Positions 47,188 through 56,380 of a stretch of DNA of 64,000 nt are shown one piece after another (the first letter of the stretch is position 1; each line of letters starts with the position of its first letter). The notes beneath the pieces are model-generated. The model saw only the letters and a list, made by a program, of their open reading frames with translations, did no database searches and was not told where the DNA came from. The DNA lies in the NCBI RefSeq assembly GCF_003056345.1, contig NZ_PYWB01000001.1:496001-560000 (forward strand). Direction: 5' to 3'. This DNA comes from Devosia submarina (GTDB lineage: Bacteria; Pseudomonadota; Alphaproteobacteria; Rhizobiales; Devosiaceae). The position numbers and the translations under genes were made by a program.

Positions 47188-48021
47188 TCAGCCCAGGATC
47201 CGGTGCATTTCCCGTGCCGCGCGCTGCGCCAGCGTAAGATCAGCTGCGGCAACAAAAAATGGATTGAGGAAACCTCGATCTTGCTTCCCATAGCGCAAGC
47301 GTTCGCCATCCAATGTCAGTATGGCGCCACCCGCAGCCTCCAAAACGGCTTGCCCCGCAGCGGTGTCCCATTCACAAGTGGGCGTGAACCGTGGATAAAT
47401 TTGGGCATCGCCGCGCGCCAGCAGGCAAAACTTCAGCGACGATCCGACCGACACATCCTTTTCCACCGCAAGGCAGTCGCACAGATCCGCCAGCGCGGCA
47501 TGACCATGCGACCGGCTTGCCACAATCCGCAGTGGTTCGGCAGATGATGTGCGGATAGGCTGCCGCTCACCAGCTTTTCCATTGGCAACAACGAGATAAA
47601 AGGCGCCGTTCACATCACCTATGAAAGCATCGCCCGTGGCTGGCGCCAGCACCACGCCCATAATGGGAACGCCATGCTCCACCAGGGCGATGTTCACCGT
47701 GAACTCCCCATTGCGCTTGATGAATTCCTTGGTCCCGTCCAACGGATCGACCACGAAATAGCGCTCGCCCAATTGGGGAATGATCCCGGCGGCAACGCTT
47801 TCCTCGCCCAGCACGGGAATGCCGGTGGGACGCAAATGCTCGATAATGATCGCTTCGGCGGCAGCATCCGCCTCGGTCACCGGCGAGCCATCCGCCTTGC
47901 TCACCGCATTGATGGGTCGCCCATAAACATCCATGATCACGCCTGCAGCGGCAATTGCCGCCTTGAGCGCCAGGGTCAAAAGACTATCCTGTGAAGCGGA
48001 AAGTGGCTCGGCGGTGATCAT
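47188..48021 (-). CDS. cysQ: 3'(2'),5'-bisphosphate nucleotidase CysQ
   Basis: 277 aa member of the inositol monophosphatase superfamily. Metal-binding motifs GEES and DPLDGTKEFIKRNGEFTVNI, and CEWDTAAGQAVLEAAGG at the C-terminal end, are complete. It breaks down adenosine 3',5'-bisphosphate, the by-product of sulfate reduction, so it fits with the sulfate transporter in this window although it is not in the same operon. Confidence 0.9.
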   Translation of the reverse strand: MITAEPLSASQDSLLTLALKAAIAAAGVIMDVYGRPINAVSKADGSPVTEADAAAEAIIIEHLRPTGIPVLGEESVAAGIIPQLGERYFVVDPLDGTKEFIKRNGEFTVNIALVEHGVPIMGVVLAPATGDAFIGDVNGAFYLVVANGKAGERQPIRTSSAEPLRIVASRSHGHAALADLCDCLAVEKDVSVGSSLKFCLLARGDAQIYPRFTPTCEWDTAAGQAVLEAAGGAILTLDGERLRYGKQDRGFLNPFFVAAADLTLAQRAAREMHRILG

Positions 48022-48092
48022 GGGGCAGGGGCCTCGGCAGCGGACGCCTCATCTACGCGCCGTGCCGATGCCTTGCAACCAGCCTCTATCGC

Positions 48093-48878
48093 TTAGCGAA
48101 GAAGGCTCTGCCCGCCATCGATCCAGATTGGGGTGCCCGTGATGTGCCGCGAGGCGTCCGAGGCGAGGAACAGCACTGCGTCGGCCACGTCCTCAGCCTT
48201 GCCGCTCTTGCCTCCGGTCAGGGGAATGTCCCCTTCGGGGAAATCCACGGGAACTTCGGCTTCTTCCTTGCCGCGCTGCTGGGTGTTGTCCGAAATTTTG
48301 GATTCGATCGCGCCAGGGCATAGGGCATTGATGCGGATACCTCGATCGCCCAGCTCGAGCGCCAATTGCTGCACCAATGCGAGCTGGCCAGCCTTGGTCA
48401 CCGAGTAGGCGCTGGCGCCCGGTGTTGTGAAAGTCCGCGTCCCGTTGATTGAGGACACAACGATGATCGACCCGCCGCCTGCTTCAATCAGATGCGGAAC
48501 AGCAAGGTGGATCGTCAGATAGGTTCCGCGCAGATTGACCTGGATCGTCTTGTCCCATTCATCGGGCTGCAGATCCTGGATCGGCGCCCATACGCCATTG
48601 ATCCCTGCGTTGGCCACCACGATGTCGAGCCGCTTGTAGTCCCGGATAATTGCATCCATCAGCTCGCGCATGGCGTTTTCGTCGGACGTATCGGCCGTCA
48701 TGGCCGTGGCCTGTCCGCCCTTACCGCGAATTTCCGCAGCTGTCGCCTCGACCTCATCGGCCGTGCGGCTCATCACCACCACAGTCGCTCCAGCCTCGGC
48801 CAATTTCATCGCCGAAGCCTTGCCGATCCCCGAACCAGCGCCCGTCACGAGCGCCACTTTTCCAGTCAAATAATACAT
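48093..48878 (-). CDS. Short-chain dehydrogenase/reductase
   Basis: 261 aa classical SDR. The cofactor motif TGAGSGIG, NAG in VVANAGING, the serine in VVSSINGT and YSVTK (YxxxK) are intact. It uses NAD(P)H; the substrate is unknown. The ATG at 48878 follows GGAGG. It lies downstream of the AGE isomerase gene on the same strand, with a repeat-bearing gap of 129 bases, so a sugar substrate is possible but unproven. Confidence 0.88.
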   Translation of the reverse strand: MYYLTGKVALVTGAGSGIGKASAMKLAEAGATVVVMSRTADEVEATAAEIRGKGGQATAMTADTSDENAMRELMDAIIRDYKRLDIVVANAGINGVWAPIQDLQPDEWDKTIQVNLRGTYLTIHLAVPHLIEAGGGSIIVVSSINGTRTFTTPGASAYSVTKAGQLALVQQLALELGDRGIRINALCPGAIESKISDNTQQRGKEEAEVPVDFPEGDIPLTGGKSGKAEDVADAVLFLASDASRHITGTPIWIDGGQSLLR

Positions 48879-48954
48879 CAGAGCCTCCGTGCTAAGGCTC
48901 CAACGCACAAGGCGGAATATGGTTGGGCGAAGGGGGCGGTCGGCAAACTCCAAT

Positions 48955-48989
48955 CGTCACCCTCGGGCTCGACCCGAGGGCTCTACACT
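48955..48989. repeat. Single copy of the CGTCACCCTCGGG palindrome
   Basis: CGTCACCCTCGGG followed by CTCGACCCGAGGG. The same opening word is found at 57484 and 63909, where the element is larger. It lies between the AGE isomerase and the SDR gene. Confidence 0.7.
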
Positions 48990-49007
48990 TTCCGCGGTAC
49001 GCTCAAG

Positions 49008-50279
49008 CTAATGCCCGGATCTCGTCGCCCCATTCGCCTCGATGATCGCCGCCGTCAAACTTCCGCTCGAGGGAAACAGGGGGATCAAGCAGGCCTGCAA
49101 CGCATGATAAATGTCCGGCTTGCCCACAAACAGGCGTGAGGTCGGCGTTAGATCTTCCTTGAGCTCGCTCAGCCATCCGCCACGCTGGTGATCGATCACA
49201 TGGTTCTCGGCATAGTCCCAAAGCTTGCGATACCAGCCCTGGAAATAATCGTCTCGATCATGCGTGCTGAGCACAGCTGCGGCTCCGATCGCCTCGCTCA
49301 CCGGCCACCACAGCTTTTCGCGCATCATGGGCTTGTTGTCCCAGTCCAGCGTGTAAAAGAACCCGCCATGCGCTTGGTCCCAACCCAGATCGATCGATTG
49401 CCGAAAGAGATTGCGCGCAGCATCGGTCATCCATGACAGCCGCTTGTCGCCCAGTGCCCAAAGCTGAAACAGGAGTCGCGACCATTCCAGCCAATGTCCC
49501 GGCGTCGTACCCGATGGGCGGAACATTTCATTGCCCTGGTACTCCTTGTCGAGCACCCAATTATCATCGAAATGCTCGGCGACCCGGTGCCCTAGCGGCA
49601 CGGCATTCTTGAGGATGATCAGCTCGGCAATGCGCTCGGCCTTGCCCAGATATTTGCGGTCCCCTGTTGCCTCGAAGGCTGCCATCAGCGCTTCGGTCAT
49701 GTGCATATTGGCGTTCTGCCCACGATAGGGCAGCAGTTCCGACCAGTCCTGGTTGTATTCGTCGCGCACGGCGCCGCGCTCTTCATCCCAGAACTTGGCA
49801 TTGATGACGCCAGTCACGTCGGCCAGCACCTGATCAGCCAGCGGATGGCCGACGAGCTTGGCGCTGGACGCCGCCAGAAGCACAAAAGCATGGCCATAAG
49901 CCTGCTTGGACCCGTCACTGATCCCATCATTGTTGACGCCCCAGGCATAGCCGCCATGCTTGGCGTCCCGATGATGCTCCCATACATAACGCATGCCATG
50001 GTCCACCACCTCGTCCGACCCTGGACGCCCTAAGAGGCTCCCGATTGCGGCACAATGGACCATGCGCGTCGTCACATGGATCTGGCGCGCTGGATTGTCC
50101 CCACCCAGCGGCTTGCCTTCGTCATCAAGCTCAAAGAACCCGCCCTTGGGATTGATGGAAGCCTGCACAAAAAAATCGAAGAGATTATTGGCCTGCCGCA
50201 TCAGATATTGGCGGTGAAACGGCCGCAGCGCCCAGGCGCTGCTATTGGTCTGGGGCAAATGGCTTGGGGCGTCGATCAT
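49008..50279 (-). CDS. AGE-family sugar epimerase/isomerase, possibly mannose isomerase
   Basis: 423 aa (alpha/alpha)6 barrel. Catalytic-site histidines appear in RMVHCAAIG, QAYGHAFVLLAAS, NMHMTEALM, PGHWLEWSRLL and DIYHALQAC, the layout seen in N-acylglucosamine 2-epimerase, mannose isomerase and YihS. I favour an isomerase acting on mannose because its promoter shares an operator core with the beta-mannosidase gene, which would supply mannose; that link is inference. Transcribed toward the SDR gene. Confidence 0.85.
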   Translation of the reverse strand: MIDAPSHLPQTNSSAWALRPFHRQYLMRQANNLFDFFVQASINPKGGFFELDDEGKPLGGDNPARQIHVTTRMVHCAAIGSLLGRPGSDEVVDHGMRYVWEHHRDAKHGGYAWGVNNDGISDGSKQAYGHAFVLLAASSAKLVGHPLADQVLADVTGVINAKFWDEERGAVRDEYNQDWSELLPYRGQNANMHMTEALMAAFEATGDRKYLGKAERIAELIILKNAVPLGHRVAEHFDDNWVLDKEYQGNEMFRPSGTTPGHWLEWSRLLFQLWALGDKRLSWMTDAARNLFRQSIDLGWDQAHGGFFYTLDWDNKPMMREKLWWPVSEAIGAAAVLSTHDRDDYFQGWYRKLWDYAENHVIDHQRGGWLSELKEDLTPTSRLFVGKPDIYHALQACLIPLFPSSGSLTAAIIEANGATRSGH

Positions 50280-50315
50280 GCTGGCTCCTCATCTCCCCCG
50301 AGCTATATCCGCGCC

Positions 50316-50331
50316 ATCGCAACGTTGCAAT
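50316..50331. promoter_or_regulatory. LacI-type operator candidate upstream of the AGE isomerase
   Basis: ATCGCAACGTTGCAAT is palindromic at 14 of 16 positions around a central CG, and lies 37-52 bases before the start codon. It has the right half CGTTGCAAT in common with the site at 2246-2261. Confidence 0.55.
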
Positions 50332-50408
50332 CTTCAGCCCAGCCGCAAGCTATTCACAGGAACCGCGTCTGTCCCTGCCCCTCGAGAGGTGGTTAGGCGG
50401 GGGCAATT

Positions 50409-51356
50409 CTACCCCCGCTCATACCAAGCCTCTACCCGCGCCACTTCCTCTGCCGACCCCAAAATCACCGGCACCCGCTGGTGGATATCATTGGGCTGCA
50501 GATCCAGGATCTTCTGGCGCCCCGTGGTCGCCCCGCCCCCCGCCGCCGTCACCAGCAGCGCCATTGGATTGGCCTCGTAAAGCAGCCGCAGCCGCCCGCC
50601 CTTGCTCATGGTTTCGCTGTCGAGCGGATACATGAAAATCCCGCCTCGCATCAGGATGCGGTGAATGTCCGCGACCATGGAGCCCACCCAGCGCATATTA
50701 TAGCGCTTTCCCGCTGGCCCGCTTTCCCCGGCGACATTTTCTGCGACATAGCCCTTGGTCGCCGCGTCCCAAAACCGCTCGCGCGCCGTGTTGATCGCAT
50801 ATTCCTCCGATGCCGGCGCGATCCTGAGCCCTTCCTTGCTCAGCACCCAATCGCCGTCGAGGTCGAGCGTGAACACCGTCACGTCCTGCCCAAAGGTCAG
50901 CACCAGATTGGTGGCCGGCCCATAGGCGGCATAGCCCGCCGCCAGCTGCGCCGAGCCCTTCTGCAAAAGCCCGCCGGCCGCATCAAGAACGGAAAAGATG
51001 GTCCCGACCGTCACATTGACATCGAGGTTGGACGACCCATCCAGCGGATCGGTGGCTACCAGATAAGGACCGTTGGTGCCGAAATGCACCGCCTCATCGA
51101 GCTCTTCGGAAACCAGAATCGAAACTTCGGGATTGTCCTGCAAGTGCTTGAGAACAACATCGTTCGAGATGACATCAAGCGCCTTTTGCGCCTCGCCTTG
51201 GATGTTGGTGCGCCCCACGACGCCGATCTGCCCGGTGATCGGCGCCCTGCGCAACACCTGGTCGATCTCAACACTGGCCGCTGCCATGCTGGCCACCACG
51301 GAGGCCAGCTTCTGGTCAACTGCGTGCTGGGAAAGCCATTGGGCAAGATTGGTCAT
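50409..51356 (-). CDS. fbp: Fructose-1,6-bisphosphatase, class I
   Basis: 315 aa gluconeogenic enzyme. The metal-binding DPLDGSSNLD near residue 100, VSEELDEAV upstream of it and the C-terminal KILDLQPNDIHQRVPVILG match class I FBPases. It is oriented like the glutamate dehydrogenase gene 90 bases upstream; together they would help growth on amino acids, though a shared transcript is not shown. A possible fructose-6-phosphate link to the AGE isomerase is speculative. Confidence 0.94.
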   Translation of the reverse strand: MTNLAQWLSQHAVDQKLASVVASMAAASVEIDQVLRRAPITGQIGVVGRTNIQGEAQKALDVISNDVVLKHLQDNPEVSILVSEELDEAVHFGTNGPYLVATDPLDGSSNLDVNVTVGTIFSVLDAAGGLLQKGSAQLAAGYAAYGPATNLVLTFGQDVTVFTLDLDGDWVLSKEGLRIAPASEEYAINTARERFWDAATKGYVAENVAGESGPAGKRYNMRWVGSMVADIHRILMRGGIFMYPLDSETMSKGGRLRLLYEANPMALLVTAAGGGATTGRQKILDLQPNDIHQRVPVILGSAEEVARVEAWYERG

Positions 51357-51446
51357 ATCGCGCTCTCTGTTGTAATTGGTGGCAGTCTGCCCAGCCCAGG
51401 CTCCGCTGCCAAGAACAACTTTCGCCTAAGAGCACCCGCGAGAGCC

Positions 51447-54400
51447 TCAAGCCTCCTGCGCCAGATCGGCCAGCAGCCCCGCGGCCACCGACAGGCGCGA
51501 CACGGTAAGCTGCCCTTGCGTCAGCTCCGCCACCGCCTGTCGCGTCCGCTCGATCCCTCGCTTCTGGGCTTGCGCCCAGGCCTGTGCCCGCTCACCGACC
51601 GAGCCGCTGCCCGATTGGAGCAGGTCGGCCGTAAGATCACGCTGCGCGCGCATTGTATTGGCGAGGGCCCGATCCAGCGCCATCCGCTCGAACCGATCGC
51701 TGAGCACGATCGCCCGCCCCTGCTCGATCACCGGCCAGAGCGCAAAACAATCGAACACCGTAAAGAACGCCGCCGCGCCGTCCTCCACCGAAACGCCAGC
51801 CCGTTCGCTCACCAGCACAATGTCGCTGGCATAGCTGAGGACATCCAGTTCCGCGACCGCCCGCGCCAATTCCTGCGACACGCCTTGTCCCTGGAGCGCT
51901 GCCACCTCATCGGCCAGATGCTCCCGCAGCGAAGCGGGCAGGGTGCTTTCGAGCATGGCCCGCAAGCTCGCAACGCCCCTACGATGCCGCTCCACCAGCC
52001 CCGCTAGGCCTTGCCCCACCACGGCATTGCGCAGGAACCACAGGCTTTCGCGCCGCAACACATGCATGACGCGCTCATAAAGGCGCAATTGCACCGCGCC
52101 CGGCACGATCCCATCCGTGACATCGATCATGTCGTGGAGCTCGGCCACGCCATAAACATCCCGCGTCGCCGCATAGGCCAGGGCTATCTCCCCGGCCGTT
52201 GCGCTGCTCGCCGCCATCAACTCGCTGGCAAAGGCCGGCCCGCCATGGTTGATCATCGCATTGGCCAGAACCGTTGCAATCACCTCCCGCCGCAGCCGGT
52301 GCCCTCGCGCCGCATCGGGATAGGTCCGGTGCAGTGTTTCGGGGAAATAGCGGAACAGCTCCCCAGCCAGATATTCATCATCGATCCCATGCCCTTCCAA
52401 TAGCTCGGCATAAAGCGTGAGCTTGGCATAGGCGAGGATCACCGCCAGTTCCGGCCGCGTCAGCCCCTTGCCGGCGGCCGCCCGCGCGTCCATCACCGCG
52501 TCCGAGGGCAGATGTTCAACCTGCCTGTCCAGCAGCCCGCGTGCTTCGAGGCGCTCGATCAACTCGCGATGATCGGGCAGTTCCGCAAGCCCTGCGCGCT
52601 CCGCAAGGGAAAGCGCCAGCCCCTGCAGATAGTTGTTGCGCAGGCACAGCGCCGCCACCTCCTCGGTCATGGTTTGGAGGAAGCTGTTGCGCGCTTCCAG
52701 CGTCAGCGACCCACCAGCCACCAGCGGCGCCAGCGCGATCTTGATATTGACCTCAAGGTCGCTCGAATTGACGCCCGCCGAATTGTCGATCGCATCGGTG
52801 TTGATCCGCCCACCTGCAAGGGCAAACTCCACGCGGCCCCGCTGCGTCACCCCCAGATTGGCGCCTTCACCAACCACCTTGGCGCGCACCTCGCTGCCGG
52901 CGACACGGATCGCGTCGTTGGCCCGGTCGCCTACTTCGGCATCCAGTTCCGTGCTGGCGCGGATATAGGTGCCGATACCGCCAAACCACAGCAGATCCAC
53001 CTCCGCCCGCAGGATCGCCGACATGATCTCCGCCGGCGTTGCTTGCTCCACATGAAGCCCGAGCACGGCCTTCATCTCCGCCGTCAGCGGAATGGATTTA
53101 AGGCTCCGCGGAAACACGCCGCCACCAGGCGAGATCAGGCTCTTGTTGTAGTCCTGCCAGCTCGAGCGCGGCAGGTGGAACAGCCGCTGCCGCTCGGCAA
53201 TGCTCGTTGCCGGATCAGGATTGGGATCAATAAAGATATCGCGGTGGTCAAACGCCGCCACCAGCCGGATTGCAGGGCTCAGCAACATCCCATTGCCGAA
53301 CACGTCCCCGCTCATGTCGCCCACACCTGCCACGGTGAAGGGCTCGGTCTGAATATCGCGGTCCATCTCGCGGAAATGCCGCTTCACCGCTTCCCAGGCG
53401 CCACGCGCCGTTATGCCCATTTCCTTGTGGTCATAACCGGCCGACCCGCCCGACGCGAAGGCATCGCCGAGCCAGAACCCACGCTCCAGCGCAATGCTGT
53501 TCGCCGTGTCCGAAAAGCTTGCCGTTCCCTTGTCTGCGGCGACCACGAGATAAGGATCGTCCCCATCCCGCCGCACGACGCCTTCGGGCGGCGCCACCTC
53601 GCCACCAACCAGATTATCGGTGACATCCATCAGCGCCCCGATAAACAATCGATAGCTCGCCACGCCTTCCGCCTGGAACGCCTCGCGCGGCATGCCCTTG
53701 GTCAGTTGCTTGGGCACGAACCCGCCCTTGGCGCCCACTGGCACGATCACGGCATTTTTCACCTGCTGCGCCTTCACCAGCCCCAGCACTTCGGTGCGGA
53801 AATCCTCCGGCCGGTCAGACCAGCGCAGCCCCCCGCGGGCAATGGCGCCAAACCGCAGGTGCACGCCCTCCACCCGCGGCGAACACACCGAAATTTCGCG
53901 GAACGGCCGCGGCGCCGCCATGCCCTCAACCTTGTGGCTGTCGAACTTGATCGCCAGCGTGGGCCGACGCGCCCCCTGGCTGTCCCGCTGGAAGGCATTG
54001 GTGCGCACCGAGGCTTCGATCAGATTTTGGAAGCGCCGCACGATCGTATCTTCGTCCAGCGATGCCATGGCATCGAGCGCTCCCGCGATCACCGCCCGCG
54101 CCGCTTCCGCCTCGGCCTCCCGATCCTCCACCGCCGGATCATGCAGCGCATTAAACAGCGCCACCAGCCCCCGGGCCGCGCTCGACTGCGTCACCAGCAC
54201 CTGCGCGATATAGCGCTGCGAATAGGAAGTCCCGATCTGCCGGAGATAGCGCGACAGCGCCCGCAGCAAGGCCGCATCGGTCCATTCCAACGCCGTTTTG
54301 CTCACCAGCGCGTTGAGCTGATCGCTTTCCGCGCGTCCCTCCCACACCGCCAGCAAGCCCGCTTCCACCGCAGCGCCGCGCGCCACGGGGTCGAAGCCCC

Positions 54401-56102
54401 CAGCCAGTGGCTCGAGCACCATGTCGTGCAGATAGCGCTCCTCGCCATCGCGCGGCACGATCGTATAGGTTCGCTCGTCAATCACCCGGAACCCGAAGGC
54501 TTCCAGCATAGGCACCCGGTCGCTCAGCGGAATCGGGCTCAGCTTATGGTAGAACTTGAGCCCCAGCGTCCCGTCGCTCCCATTACGGGCATGAAGTCGA
54601 ATGGCCACGCCCTGGCCTTCATCGAGCCCGCGCAGCACGGCAATATCAGCCAGCGCATCATCAGCACTGTTGCGCGACTGGTATGCCGCCGAAAACGCAT
54701 TCCGGTAATCGCTCACCTCAGCCGGATCGCTCGCCCGCGCCACCAGTGCGTCGCCGAATGGCGCGGTCAGCGCGTCCACGCGCCGCTCCAGCGCCTGTCG
54801 GCTGGGTTGTGGCGTCGGACCATTGATCCGGCCGATGATCACATGCAGCCGCACCAGATCCCCTTCGGGGAAATGGGGATAATAGGCCGAAACACGCCCG
54901 TCATAGCTCTGGGCCAAAAACGCATTGATCCGCTCGCGTGCCGCCCCGTCGTACCGGTCGCGCGGTACATAAACCAGGATCGACACAAAATTGTCGAACC
55001 GGTCCACCCGCGGCAAGACACGCACCCGCGGCCGGTCATAAAGCGCTGCAATGGCCGTTGCGAACTCGAACAGCTGATCGATATCGATCTGAAACAATTC
55101 ATCGCGCGGATAGCTGTCGAGCGCGCTCAGCAAGGTGCGCCCGTCATGCCCCTGCGGGTCTACACCGGATTTGAGCATGACTTCGCTGATCTTGCGCCGG
55201 ATCAGCGGCACTTCCGTGTGGGGGATGGCCAGCGCCTTGGCGGTAAACAGCCCCAGAACGCGCAGCTCGCCCGCGACCTCGCCATCAGCCCCCCAGAGCT
55301 TGATCCCGACATAATCGAGATGCGCCCGCCGGTGCACGCGGGAGCGCACATTGGCCTTGCTGACAAACAGCGGTTCACCGGACTGCAGGAACAGCCCATG
55401 CTGTGGCGTGAACTCCACGAACTCCGTCCCGCTGCGCAACACCCGGCGTTCGCCATCGCGCAAAATGCCGAGCCCGCTTCCCGCGACTTGTTCCAGCCCA
55501 TGCCCGCCCAACCGATATTCGCGCGTGCCCACAAAGGTGAAATTATCGTCCGTAAGCCAGTGGAGAAACTGCAGGGCCTCCTCGTGCTGGCTTCCCCCGC
55601 GCTGGCCCAGATCTCCGATCGCCCGATGCAGGCGCTCCAGCATAGACTCCCAATCCTGCACCGCCCGCGACACATCCTCCATGGTTGCGGCGAATTCAGC
55701 CCGCAAGGCATCCACATCCTCGACGCGCGCACTGCGAATATGCAGCACGCTCAGCCGCCGCCCGTCATGGCCTTGCACCACAGGGTGCGAAAACAGCTCC
55801 ACCATGCCCCCTGATGCGCGCACGGCCGCCAGGGCACTGTCGACGATAAAGGGCATGTCGGGAGAAACGATATTGACCGTTAGATGATCATCAGCGCCAA
55901 GGGGCGGCTCAACCGAAATGGCGCTGCCTTCGCCCTTGTGCTTCTGGGCGAAATAATAGGCACCCCGCATGGCATCTTCGAACACGCCCGGCGCAAGCCG
56001 CGACAGATCTTCCCGGTCCGTCGCCTTCAACGCCGCTGCAAGAAAGGCGCTGAACTGCTCGCCCGCACCTGCTGCCGGCTCGTTGCGCTGTTCTTGATCC
56101 AT
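51447..56102 (-). CDS. Large NAD-specific glutamate dehydrogenase
   Basis: 1551 aa, the GDH180-type enzyme that oxidises glutamate to 2-oxoglutarate and ammonia with NAD+. The N-terminal ~700 residues hold ACT-like regulatory domains; the catalytic core follows with RGGLRWSDR, the glutamate-site lysine in PVGAKGGFVPKQL and GDMSGDVFGNGM. A long C-terminal helical domain closes it. The ATG at 56102 has GGGGAG before it; the ATG at 56129 is less likely. A long frame on the opposite strand (52512-55814) is only a codon-bias shadow. Confidence 0.94.
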   Translation of the reverse strand: MDQEQRNEPAAGAGEQFSAFLAAALKATDREDLSRLAPGVFEDAMRGAYYFAQKHKGEGSAISVEPPLGADDHLTVNIVSPDMPFIVDSALAAVRASGGMVELFSHPVVQGHDGRRLSVLHIRSARVEDVDALRAEFAATMEDVSRAVQDWESMLERLHRAIGDLGQRGGSQHEEALQFLHWLTDDNFTFVGTREYRLGGHGLEQVAGSGLGILRDGERRVLRSGTEFVEFTPQHGLFLQSGEPLFVSKANVRSRVHRRAHLDYVGIKLWGADGEVAGELRVLGLFTAKALAIPHTEVPLIRRKISEVMLKSGVDPQGHDGRTLLSALDSYPRDELFQIDIDQLFEFATAIAALYDRPRVRVLPRVDRFDNFVSILVYVPRDRYDGAARERINAFLAQSYDGRVSAYYPHFPEGDLVRLHVIIGRINGPTPQPSRQALERRVDALTAPFGDALVARASDPAEVSDYRNAFSAAYQSRNSADDALADIAVLRGLDEGQGVAIRLHARNGSDGTLGLKFYHKLSPIPLSDRVPMLEAFGFRVIDERTYTIVPRDGEERYLHDMVLEPLAGGFDPVARGAAVEAGLLAVWEGRAESDQLNALVSKTALEWTDAALLRALSRYLRQIGTSYSQRYIAQVLVTQSSAARGLVALFNALHDPAVEDREAEAEAARAVIAGALDAMASLDEDTIVRRFQNLIEASVRTNAFQRDSQGARRPTLAIKFDSHKVEGMAAPRPFREISVCSPRVEGVHLRFGAIARGGLRWSDRPEDFRTEVLGLVKAQQVKNAVIVPVGAKGGFVPKQLTKGMPREAFQAEGVASYRLFIGALMDVTDNLVGGEVAPPEGVVRRDGDDPYLVVAADKGTASFSDTANSIALERGFWLGDAFASGGSAGYDHKEMGITARGAWEAVKRHFREMDRDIQTEPFTVAGVGDMSGDVFGNGMLLSPAIRLVAAFDHRDIFIDPNPDPATSIAERQRLFHLPRSSWQDYNKSLISPGGGVFPRSLKSIPLTAEMKAVLGLHVEQATPAEIMSAILRAEVDLLWFGGIGTYIRASTELDAEVGDRANDAIRVAGSEVRAKVVGEGANLGVTQRGRVEFALAGGRINTDAIDNSAGVNSSDLEVNIKIALAPLVAGGSLTLEARNSFLQTMTEEVAALCLRNNYLQGLALSLAERAGLAELPDHRELIERLEARGLLDRQVEHLPSDAVMDARAAAGKGLTRPELAVILAYAKLTLYAELLEGHGIDDEYLAGELFRYFPETLHRTYPDAARGHRLRREVIATVLANAMINHGGPAFASELMAASSATAGEIALAYAATRDVYGVAELHDMIDVTDGIVPGAVQLRLYERVMHVLRRESLWFLRNAVVGQGLAGLVERHRRGVASLRAMLESTLPASLREHLADEVAALQGQGVSQELARAVAELDVLSYASDIVLVSERAGVSVEDGAAAFFTVFDCFALWPVIEQGRAIVLSDRFERMALDRALANTMRAQRDLTADLLQSGSGSVGERAQAWAQAQKRGIERTRQAVAELTQGQLTVSRLSVAAGLLADLAQEA

Positions 56103-56328
56103 GCCGTCGTCTCCCCATTCTTCATGCAATCGCCTGGGTGCTCGCCCGCAAGGAGCCCCTCAAGCTCAATGTGACGCATGGGGTTAAGTTGCCCCTTTGG
56201 CCCTAAAGGAACAGCATTCCGCACAACGGCAATAATGGGCAGGGCAGGGCGATCTTTTCCCCGTTTGCCGCGCCTTGCAGAAAAGCTGTTCTACCAACCG
56301 GGCCGCCGCGCACAGCCGCTACCTTGCA

Positions 56329-56353
56329 ATACCCTACTGCTCTGGTAGGGTTT
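56329..56353. promoter_or_regulatory. 25-base inverted repeat upstream of the sulfate-binding protein gene
   Basis: ATACCCTACT-GCTCT-GGTAGGGTTT: the arms match at 8 of 10 positions. The layout resembles 25-base sites of Rrf2-family regulators (IscR/CymR type). A second site with the same ACCC-N13-GGGT frame lies at 61003-61027 before cysT. It is 28 bases from the sbp start. Confidence 0.55.
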
Positions 56354-56380
56354 CACTATTCGATCTCCGGGGAGACAGAG

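Noticed and set aside
52512-55814. A 1100-codon open frame on the plus strand inside the glutamate dehydrogenase gene
   Set aside because: It is antisense to a well-supported enzyme gene; its His/Arg/Gln-rich product is typical of a shadow frame created by GC-rich codon bias.
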